Assembly (NCBI GenBank): GCA_903872785.1
Contig: CAIQLZ010000083.1
Coordinates: 1 to 11,072, forward strand
DNA: 11,072 bases
DNA from: Candidatus Levyibacteriota bacterium
GTDB taxonomy: Bacteria; Patescibacteriota; Microgenomatia; Levybacterales; UBA12049
Direction of reading: 5' to 3'
A program made the translations under genes and the position numbers. Positions within the stretch are counted from its first letter, which is position 1; each line of letters opens with the position of its first letter. Shown here one piece after another: positions 6,572 through 11,072 of this stretch. The notes beneath the pieces were generated by a model that did not search any database, had not been told where the DNA came from, and saw nothing but the letters and a program-made list of their open reading frames with translations.

Positions 6572-7156
6572 ATGAATAAGCCTGTTGAACTGCCAAATAT
6601 TAAAAATATTACTATTTCAGGAAGAATTGGGGCAGGAGCAACAACTCTTGCAAAGAAATTGTCGGAAGTTTTACATTGGGATTTACTGGAGGGGGGAGAT
6701 TTGTTTGAAAAAATTCATGAAAAGCTAAAGCTTGATCAGTCAATGGTCAGCGGCAGACCTGATCATTTCGATCTTGAATATGAGGAAAAAGTTAAGAAAA
6801 TGCTTGTTAATGAGGATAATCACATTATTCAAAGTCATCTCGCAGGATTCGACGCGCAAGAAATTCCCGGTATTTTTAAGATTTGCATTATTTGTGAGGA
6901 TGAAGAAGGAAATGATAAAAAAGAAATCCGCATAGACCGCTTAATCAACCGGGACAAAATTTCTCTTGAGGAGGCAAAAAGAGAGGTTTTGGAAAGAGAG
7001 AAGCAGCATCTGGGGAAATGGATAAGACTTTATGCGGGAGGAGATCAAGAGTGGAATTATTGGGATAAAAAATATTATGACTTAGTTATTAATACTTACT
7101 CCCATAATCAAGATGAAACATTAAAAATTGCTCTGGGGAAGATTGGATATAGGTAG
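6572..7156 (+). CDS. Cytidylate-kinase-like P-loop protein (archaeal-type CMK family)
   Basis: This 194-aa protein is close in layout to archaeal-type (d)CMP kinases, which make (d)CDP from (d)CMP and ATP. It starts with the P-loop region ITISGRIGAGATTLAKK (13-29) and has an acceptor-binding part (GGDLF, then QSHLAGF at 87-93). A lid helix follows (RIDRLINRDKISLEEAKREV at 120-139) and then the GKWIRLYAG region (148-156) typical of the family. The normally invariant P-loop lysine is alanine (residue 23, GCA), so activity cannot be assumed, although some relatives of the cytidylate-kinase-like family also lack it. An in-frame ATG... upstream start at 6521 (GTG) would overlap gap; 6572 is preferred because homology begins there. 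It lies 37 bp after gap on the same strand. Confidence 0.8.
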   Translation: MNKPVELPNIKNITISGRIGAGATTLAKKLSEVLHWDLLEGGDLFEKIHEKLKLDQSMVSGRPDHFDLEYEEKVKKMLVNEDNHIIQSHLAGFDAQEIPGIFKICIICEDEEGNDKKEIRIDRLINRDKISLEEAKREVLEREKQHLGKWIRLYAGGDQEWNYWDKKYYDLVINTYSHNQDETLKIALGKIGYR

Positions 7157-7205
7157 ATTTCTTAATAATCCTATTCTTGCTTTTTTAAATATTTAAAATT
7201 TCTGC

Positions 7206-7221
7206 AATTAGTTTTCTAATT
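7206..7221. terminator. Weak hairpin between convergent genes
   Basis: AATTAG (7206-7211), a TTTT loop and CTAATT (7216-7221) form a 6-bp AT-rich stem between the kinase and the minus-strand phosphatase-like gene, touching the latter's stop codon. It has no G+C-rich stem, so terminator function is doubtful. Confidence 0.2.
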
Positions 7222-8458
7222 ATGTTTTCTTGATTTCCTTTTTAGCTTCTAAATAATATCCGATTATTTCATCTCTTATTTCTGGAGTTGCAGCTGCAAT
7301 AAGTAATTGGACTGAACCTTCGGAATAAAGTTTATGATTTTCTTTAAGAGCATTGGGATTAAATTTAAATTCCCTGCATATTCCGTCTTCATTAACGTTT
7401 GCCACCGTGCATCCCGCAGCAAGAGCAAGAGGTAATCCTGGAATTATCTCAGAAACTGGTTCGTCAAACATTACGTAAGCATCGACTGCCCCGGAGGCTA
7501 AAAATCCATAAATATATGCTCCTCCACCACCATAGAGTAATCCTTTTGGATGCATATCTTTTATTAATTTCCCGAAATATTCAAAAAACTTCGAGGAATA
7601 TTCTTTCTCTCCCACGAAGGTTGCCAAAGTATAATTTCTATCTTTCAAAGTTGTCCTTTCAGACCGAACAATTTTTTCTCTTTTATGTTCTTTCTTTCGA
7701 GCTTCAGCAAATTCTTCTTCAAGTTCAGTAAGCAATGTTTCAGATCGGTTGTAGTCTAACTGATAGTTAATTAACCGTATTTTGTCTTCACTGTCAGCAT
7801 TTTTTATAATACTAGTTTGTATTTCAGTAATTCTCTCAAGAAGAGCTTTTTGATTTGTAAGCTGTGAAACCTTTTTCTTTATATATTTCTCCTCCTCATT
7901 AATTCTGTCTTTTATATCAATAATAAAAGTTTCTTTCCCCAGGCACATATAGGCTTTTCTATTTTTTATATCTCCAACAACAGCTCCCATAGGTTCGCCT
8001 TTATTGTCAAAAATACTAACCACGGTATAGGGTGGAGTATCTAATCCTCTTTTGTACTGACTTGTATTGTCAAATGGATCTGTAAACACGTATACTTTCT
8101 CAGAATCTCCGTTTTCGAATATGTGAGGTTCTGGTGAATTTTCTGAAATTAAAACTGCAGGTAATTTAATTTCTCTGATTATTGATTTTAAAACATTCTC
8201 TCCTGTTTGGTCTATGTCTAATAATTCCTCATCTGGTCTGCCTTCCTCAGTAGAAGAGAGTATTTGTTTTCCTTCGCCTTTTCTTACTTTGTCGTAAAGA
8301 GGATAAATAGCTCTTTCAGCATATAAAAGTAAGACATTGTTAACCTTACCTATAAGTTCTTCCCGCACAAGTTCTTCGGAGTTTTTTTGTCTGCCAAAAC
8401 CTAAATTAAATTCACCTTGTAATTCCTGAGGTTGAGGATAAAATTCTTTATTGATCAT
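7220..8458 (-). CDS. FIG-superfamily (IMPase/FBPase-like) phosphatase with charged helical insertion
   Basis: The 412-aa product has the marks of the Li-sensitive, Mg-dependent phosphatase fold (inositol monophosphatase / fructose-1,6-bisphosphatase). These are LISEN (Glu106), FTDPFDNTS (Asp127, Asp130), GGGGAYIYGFLASGAVDAYV (310-329) and SEIIPGLPLALAAG (336-349). The last motif carries Glu where IMPases have WD, more like class I FBPases. Between about 183 and 265 a Glu/Lys-rich stretch likely to form coiled coil splits the fold; the usual enzymes (about 260-330 aa) lack it. The substrate is unknown. With pgk and gap nearby, a gluconeogenic sugar-phosphate role is a guess. ATG 8458 is chosen; GTG 8479, adding seven residues, remains possible because the promoter lies upstream of both and neither has an SD. 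Confidence 0.75.
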   Translation of the reverse strand: MINKEFYPQPQELQGEFNLGFGRQKNSEELVREELIGKVNNVLLLYAERAIYPLYDKVRKGEGKQILSSTEEGRPDEELLDIDQTGENVLKSIIREIKLPAVLISENSPEPHIFENGDSEKVYVFTDPFDNTSQYKRGLDTPPYTVVSIFDNKGEPMGAVVGDIKNRKAYMCLGKETFIIDIKDRINEEEKYIKKKVSQLTNQKALLERITEIQTSIIKNADSEDKIRLINYQLDYNRSETLLTELEEEFAEARKKEHKREKIVRSERTTLKDRNYTLATFVGEKEYSSKFFEYFGKLIKDMHPKGLLYGGGGAYIYGFLASGAVDAYVMFDEPVSEIIPGLPLALAAGCTVANVNEDGICREFKFNPNALKENHKLYSEGSVQLLIAAATPEIRDEIIGYYLEAKKEIKKT

Positions 8459-8502
8459 ATTTTTGACGCCAAAAAACACACACTGTATTTATTGGACATA
8501 GT

Positions 8503-8531
8503 AATATAGCACAAAGCTTGATATTTGGCAA
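8503..8531 (-). promoter_or_regulatory. Promoter of the phosphatase-like gene
   Basis: TTGCCA (8531-8526), a 17-nt spacer and TATATT (8508-8503) with TGC in front (extended -10) read on the minus strand. Predicted transcription starts near 8496, giving a leader of about 16 nt to GTG 8479 or about 37 nt to ATG 8458. It overlaps the plus-strand promoter at 8518-8546. Confidence 0.55.
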
Positions 8532-8546
8532 GTTTGGTGTTAAAGT
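8518..8546 (+). promoter_or_regulatory. Promoter of the CBS-methyltransferase gene
   Basis: TTGATA (8518-8523), a 17-nt spacer and TAAAGT (8541-8546) preceded by TGT lie 10 nt before ATG 8557, leaving a leader of only about 4 nt. The in-frame TTG 8518 is thus explained as the -35 box rather than a start codon. Confidence 0.5.
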
Positions 8547-8556
8547 TATAGCGATT

Positions 8557-9825
8557 ATGAAGGTTGCAGATGCAATGACAAGACATGTTGATTATGTCTC
8601 AGGAGACACAAAGGTTGAAAAGCTTTGTCTCTTGATCTTTGGACGGGGAGTGAATGGTGTTCCAGTTTGCAAAAATAAAAAAGTTGTCGGATTTATCACG
8701 GAACGGGATATTTTGGCCAAGTTCTACCCATCAATTGAGGAATATATAGAAGATCCTTTTAGTTCTTCAGATTTTGAGGGAATGGAGGCAAAAATAAACC
8801 ACATTTTTGAAATGAGAGCAGATCAAATAATGAGCAAAAAACTTACTACTGTTACTCCGCAAACTCCGCTTTTAAGAGCTCATTCTTTAATGTCGGTAGA
8901 GGAAATAGGCAGATTGCCTGTTGTAGATGATAAAGGAAGTCTAGTTGGAATTATTTCAAAGGGAGATATTTTCAGAGCTTTAGTTGGGGATAAACTTTTA
9001 TTTTCAGAGAATCAGGATTATACAGATTGGCTTTCAAAAACCTATTATGCCTCCGTTGACATAGAAAACAGGCTTAAACACGAAATTCCTGATTTATTAA
9101 AAGTATTTTCGGAAAATAAAGTTAAAAAGATTCTTGATGTTGGATGCGGTACAGGAGATCATGTAATTGATCTGGCAAAAAGAGGATTTGAGGTTATAGG
9201 CATTGATAGAAGTAAAGCCATGATAGACGAAGCTAACAAAAAAATAAAAAGTCTGCCAGAAACAGTAAGAAATAACGGAAAATTTATTAAAGCTGAAATG
9301 GAAACCGCATGCTGTTCCAAATTCAAAAAAAATTCTTTTGATGCAGTTATTTATATGGGAAATACAATTTCCCATAATCCACATAAATATAGAGATGCTA
9401 TTAGGGATACAGTCAGAGTATTAACTGACAAGGGGATTGCGATCTTTCAAGTGACCAATTTTCAAAAAGTATTAAAAACACAAAAAAGGTTATTAAGTTT
9501 TAACTTTGCAAATATAAAAGGTGAGTTAAACAAAGAATATGCTTTTTTGGAATTTTATGATGAGCCGGATGAAAAAGAGAAGACAATTTTAAAATCTTTT
9601 GCTATTTTAATTTCATCAAGAGGAAGATGGAAATCATCCGGAATTAGAAATAGTCTTATGGCTTATGTTACAAAAGAAGATTTGAAAGAAGAGCTTCTTA
9701 AAAATGGTTTTACCAAAGTGGAATTTTTCGGATCTTCTTTTGATGGAAGGAATTGGGACTATCTGTTTAGAAAGCCTTTCGATGAGTTACAAAGCGACTG
9801 GCTTACAGTTATTGCAAAAAAATAA
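8557..9825 (+). CDS. CBS-domain pair fused to a class I SAM-dependent methyltransferase
   Basis: The 422-aa protein begins with two CBS domains: the first at about 1-56 (VADAMTRHVDYVSGDTKVE to GFITERDIL), the second at about 87-145 (ADQIMSKKLTTVTPQTP to LVGIISKGDIF). CBS pairs usually sense adenosine-containing ligands. From about 165 a Rossmann methyltransferase follows, with motif I ILDVGCGTG (192-200), the acidic residue after beta-2 in VIGIDRS (Asp217) and FDAVIYMGNTISH (261-273). A long C-terminal part (about 300-422) probably closes over the substrate, which cannot be named. The start at 8557 is chosen because MKVADAM opens the CBS fold and a promoter occupies the upstream in-frame TTG. 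The stop is 1 nt before the DUF5667 gene, suggesting translational coupling. Confidence 0.88.
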   Translation: MKVADAMTRHVDYVSGDTKVEKLCLLIFGRGVNGVPVCKNKKVVGFITERDILAKFYPSIEEYIEDPFSSSDFEGMEAKINHIFEMRADQIMSKKLTTVTPQTPLLRAHSLMSVEEIGRLPVVDDKGSLVGIISKGDIFRALVGDKLLFSENQDYTDWLSKTYYASVDIENRLKHEIPDLLKVFSENKVKKILDVGCGTGDHVIDLAKRGFEVIGIDRSKAMIDEANKKIKSLPETVRNNGKFIKAEMETACCSKFKKNSFDAVIYMGNTISHNPHKYRDAIRDTVRVLTDKGIAIFQVTNFQKVLKTQKRLLSFNFANIKGELNKEYAFLEFYDEPDEKEKTILKSFAILISSRGRWKSSGIRNSLMAYVTKEDLKEELLKNGFTKVEFFGSSFDGRNWDYLFRKPFDELQSDWLTVIAKK

Positions 9826-9826
9826 A

Positions 9827-10381
9827 ATGAAAAAAAGATATCTTTTAGTATTTTTATTTTTAATCTTTTTATTAAGCTTTAACACTTTTTTTGTAAAAGC
9901 ATATGCTATAACGGGAAATTTATCAGCTTCTTCAAGTTCTAAGGCTGAAGATAAGATAAATTACGAATTGCCTTATCCTGGGCTTTTGCCGGATAGTCCT
10001 TTGTATTTTTTAAGAATAATAAGAGACAGAACTGTTAGCTTTTTAATTTCAGATCCTTTAAAAAAAGCAGAATTTGATCTTCTTCAAGCTGATAAAAGAT
10101 TGAATGCGGGAATATACCTTTTTAATAAAGGAAAAACTGTTTTGGCTGTTTCAACAATTTCAAAAGCGGAAAATTATTTTGAAGAAGCAATAAGCAAAAT
10201 GGATGAGGCAAGAAAACAGGGAAGAGACATAAACGGAATTGCAGGAAATTTAAAAAATGCTTTAGGAAAATATCAGCAGGAGCTGAATAATCTTATTAAC
10301 AAAGCGAACGCAGATTCTAAAGCAAGTTTTGAAAATGAGCAAAAAAGAATTGCCGGTTTTAAGCAGAGGCTAAATCAATAA
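9827..10381 (+). CDS. Secreted DUF5667-type protein
   Basis: The 184-aa product starts with a signal peptide: MKKRY, a hydrophobic core at about 6-23, then a probable cleavage after VKAYA (residue 27). After a Ser-rich linker comes the DUF5667-type opening YELPYPGLLPDSPLYFLRII, followed by amphipathic helices (DPLKKAEFDLLQADKRLNAG and onward) with an Ala/Lys/Glu-rich C-terminus. DUF5667 proteins are common in Patescibacteria; their role is unknown and the protein is probably extracytoplasmic. The open frame reaches back to 9704 inside the methyltransferase gene, but the signal peptide fixes the start at 9827, 1 nt after the preceding stop. It is probably co-transcribed and translationally coupled with the CBS-methyltransferase. 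Confidence 0.85.
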   Translation: MKKRYLLVFLFLIFLLSFNTFFVKAYAITGNLSASSSSKAEDKINYELPYPGLLPDSPLYFLRIIRDRTVSFLISDPLKKAEFDLLQADKRLNAGIYLFNKGKTVLAVSTISKAENYFEEAISKMDEARKQGRDINGIAGNLKNALGKYQQELNNLINKANADSKASFENEQKRIAGFKQRLNQ

Positions 10382-10395
10382 TATCAAAAAGATAG

Positions 10396-10412
10396 AATAA
10401 AATTCTTTTATT
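10396..10412. terminator. Possible terminator hairpin after the DUF5667 gene
   Basis: AATAAAA (10396-10402), loop TTC and TTTTATT (10406-10412) pair fully. A second pair, TTATTTT (10441-10447) with AAAATAA (10454-10460), follows. Both stems lack G+C, so they are weak candidates. Confidence 0.25.
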
Positions 10413-10508
10413 GAAGACATTTCTTCTCCAACTATCTGCCTTATTTTTTTCTTAAAATAAACTGAAGCTAAAAAAAGACTTGCCATACTTTGATATAGAA
10501 ATTTCTAG

Positions 10509-10537
10509 TTGACACAACAGATTTAGCGTTCTATATT
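10509..10537 (+). promoter_or_regulatory. Strong sigma70-type promoter upstream of nrdR
   Basis: TTGACA (10509-10514, perfect), a 17-nt spacer and TATATT (10532-10537) make the best promoter in the window. Transcription would start near 10544 and give a leader of about 184 nt to nrdR. Two NrdR-like sites cover the spacer and the start site. Confidence 0.7.
10514..10529 (+). promoter_or_regulatory. NrdR-box-like site 1
   Basis: ACAACAGATTTAGCGT agrees at 11 of 16 positions with the known NrdR-box consensus (acaCwAyATaTwGtgt, from memory). It fills the promoter spacer. It is weaker than site 2 but is placed exactly 32 bp from it, start to start. Confidence 0.45.
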
Positions 10538-10545
10538 GGGTATTA

Positions 10546-10561
10546 ACACTAGTTGTAGTGT
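10546..10561 (+). promoter_or_regulatory. NrdR-box-like site 2
   Basis: ACACTAGTTGTAGTGT is a palindrome with 6-bp perfect arms that agrees at 13 of 16 positions with the NrdR-box consensus. It sits directly at the predicted transcription start. Paired NrdR boxes about three helical turns apart are the known pattern for this repressor. Confidence 0.65.
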
Positions 10562-10607
10562 TTGAACGTTAAAAATTAAATTTAAATATTTTGGCTCGGG
10601 GTCCTGT

Positions 10608-10670
10608 CAGAAGTAATCCCTTCCGTCAATGCTCTGCGTTGTACACTGTCGGGATACCCTTTCTCTTCTG
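10608..10670 (+). ncRNA. Candidate structured leader RNA or inserted repeat
   Basis: Three nested helices can form: CAGAAG (10608-10613) with CTTCTG (10665-10670); ATCCC (10616-10620) with GGGAT (10651-10655); and the hairpin CAATGC (10627-10632), loop TCT, GCGTTG (10636-10641). The surrounding island is 55% G+C in an AT-rich region. I do not recognise a known RNA family; it could equally be a dispersed repeat element inserted between the promoter and nrdR. Confidence 0.3.
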
Positions 10671-10713
10671 TCGCTCTCTCGCCATTTATTATTGAATTTT
10701 AATTTTAAATCTT

Positions 10714-10721
10714 GATTTTAT
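10714..10721 (+). promoter_or_regulatory. Possible second, leaderless promoter of nrdR
   Basis: TGA followed by TTTTAT (10716-10721) lies 6 nt before ATG 10728, the same spacing as at the other leaderless genes; TTGAAT (10692-10697) is a weak -35. The stretch is low-complexity, so chance is quite possible. Confidence 0.25.
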
Positions 10722-10727
10722 CTTTTT

Positions 10728-10946
10728 ATGAAGTGTCCATATTGCGGGTCTACGGAGTCTGAGGTGGTTGAAACCAGAGCTTCGGAAGACGTAGATACCA
10801 TAAGAAGAAGAAGAGAATGCCTAAAATGCGAAAAAAGATTTACTACTTACGAGAGAATTGAAAACGTTAATTTGGTTGTTATAAAAAAAGATGGTAAAAG
10901 AGAGCAGTTTGTTTTTAAATTTATCTTGAGCCTGCCGCGCCTTTAA
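10728..10946 (+). CDS. nrdR: NrdR transcriptional repressor, truncated after the zinc ribbon
   Basis: NrdR represses ribonucleotide reductase genes; its ATP-cone senses (d)ATP. The first 61 residues are clear NrdR: zinc-ribbon cysteines 3, 6, 31 and 34 (MKCPYCGS, RRRRECLKC), RFTTYERIE, then the start of the ATP-cone, VVIKKDGKREQF. Here family members continue for about 90 more residues (usual length about 150), but this frame instead reads VFKFILSLPRL and stops at 10946. The break at about 10908-10912 coincides with the point where a minus-strand nuclease-like reading frame begins. DNA binding may survive, but nucleotide sensing and oligomerisation could not. Whether this is a real disrupted gene or a chimeric contig end is unresolved. 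The promoter upstream carries NrdR-like boxes, suggesting autoregulation. Confidence 0.8.
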   Translation: MKCPYCGSTESEVVETRASEDVDTIRRRRECLKCEKRFTTYERIENVNLVVIKKDGKREQFVFKFILSLPRL

Positions 10947-11072
10947 TTTATTCTCACCATAAATAGGTTTTCTATGATACGCGCCATCCCACTCAACAGC
11001 CACTTCCCATCCATAAGGACTTTTTATCACAATATCAACTTCCCACCCAGGCAGCACATCAATATCATTCAG
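10821..11072 (-). CDS. Nuclease-like protein fragment (PDDEXK/VSR-like), N-terminus outside window
   Basis: The minus strand is open from the window edge (LNDIDVLPGW is the first readable part) to a stop at 10821. Residues encoded by 11072 to about 10911 include WEVDIVIKSP, VAVEWDGAYH and ARQAQDKFKNKL. This pattern of a strand ending in Asp, then an acidic E-x-D strand and a basic helix resembles small restriction-like endonucleases (VSR/DUF559/homing-type). Left of about 10910 the frame runs antisense to nrdR (SFTIFFYNNQ and onward) and is not expected to be genuine. The native C-terminus is therefore missing. The nuclease assignment rests on pattern resemblance only. Confidence 0.45.
   Translation of the reverse strand: MNDIDVLPGWEVDIVIKSPYGWEVAVEWDGAYHRKPIYGENKLKARQAQDKFKNKLLSFTIFFYNNQINVFNSLVSSKSFFAF

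Larger units (their letters stand above)
10382..10727. other. Intergenic region of 346 bp upstream of nrdR
   Basis: No protein gene is supported here. From left to right it holds two AT-rich hairpins (10396-10412; 10441-10460), a 12-bp palindrome (10496-10507), a consensus-like promoter with two NrdR-box-like sites (10509-10561), an AT-rich run, a 93-bp island of 55% G+C (10591-10683), and a second AT-rich run up to the nrdR start. Confidence 0.7.

Noticed and set aside
8518..8556. TTG 8518 as start of the CBS-methyltransferase gene
   Set aside because: TTGATA fits a -35 box with a TGn -10 at 17 nt, and the CBS fold begins at ATG 8557.
2440..9384. Other open frames antisense to or out of frame with the called genes (for example 2440-2667, 3046-3477, 4524-4799, 6135-6386, 7399-7731, 9097-9384)
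   Set aside because: Each lies within a gene with clear homology or a clear domain fold on the other strand or frame, and none shows a recognisable domain.
9704..9826. DUF5667 protein starting inside the methyltransferase gene
   Set aside because: A signal peptide begins exactly at ATG 9827.
10728..11072. Intein or intron interrupting nrdR
   Set aside because: No splice-type residues follow codon 61, the nuclease frame is antisense, and the downstream half of nrdR is not in the window, so this cannot be supported.
1..11072. CRISPR array, tRNA, rRNA or insertion-sequence ends
   Set aside because: No regularly spaced repeats, cloverleaf, rRNA-like stretch or transposase was found by eye; the short heptamer arrays have no spacers.
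1..11072. Alternative genetic code with TGA as Gly or Trp
   Set aside because: All genes are full length with TAA/TAG stops and no internal TGA; Trp is coded by TGG.

Overview
The window looks like a piece of a Patescibacteria (Candidate Phyla Radiation) genome, most likely a Microgenomates-type lineage. This is inferred from the low G+C, very tight gene packing, near-absence of Shine-Dalgarno sequences, TAA/TAG-only stops among the genes called, and a typical protein set: tandem class A PBPs, a CvpA-CAP fusion, a DUF5667 protein and an archaeal-type cytidylate kinase. No taxonomic marker such as rRNA is present. The standard code fits; no gene needs TGA to be read through.

Layout. Positions 1-2832 (minus strand) hold two consecutive bifunctional penicillin-binding proteins, the second cut by the window edge. 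From 2861 (plus) come a membrane CvpA domain fused to a CAP domain, then phosphoglycerate kinase. A minus-strand protein of unknown function (4928-5431) overlaps the 3' end of pgk by 50 bp and is divergent from GAPDH (5494-6534), which is followed by a cytidylate-kinase-like protein (6572-7156). A minus-strand FIG-superfamily sugar-phosphatase-like protein with a long charged helical insertion (7220-8458) is divergent from a CBS-CBS-methyltransferase fusion (8557-9825), which is followed after 1 nt by a secreted DUF5667 protein (9827-10381). A 346-bp intergenic region carries a strong promoter with two NrdR-box-like sites 32 bp apart and a GC-rich, foldable leader. It is followed by nrdR (10728), which loses its homology after codon 61, where a minus-strand nuclease-like fragment begins.

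How the genes work together. PBPs and CvpA-CAP belong to the cell envelope. Pgk, GAPDH and possibly the FIG phosphatase belong to lower glycolysis/gluconeogenesis. The kinase and NrdR concern nucleotide and deoxynucleotide supply.

The most interesting signals are: (a) sigma70-like -10 boxes placed 6-7 nt before start codons, implying leaderless mRNAs, with back-to-back divergent promoters that physically overlap; (b) heptamer tandem repeats (CTCAAAT, AAATTGA) inside the coding sequences of pgk and gap, adding residues to both enzymes in frame; (c) an apparent NrdR autoregulatory site; (d) several unusual domain architectures; and (e) a chimeric junction at about 10910 that is either an insertion into nrdR or an assembly/amplification artefact.
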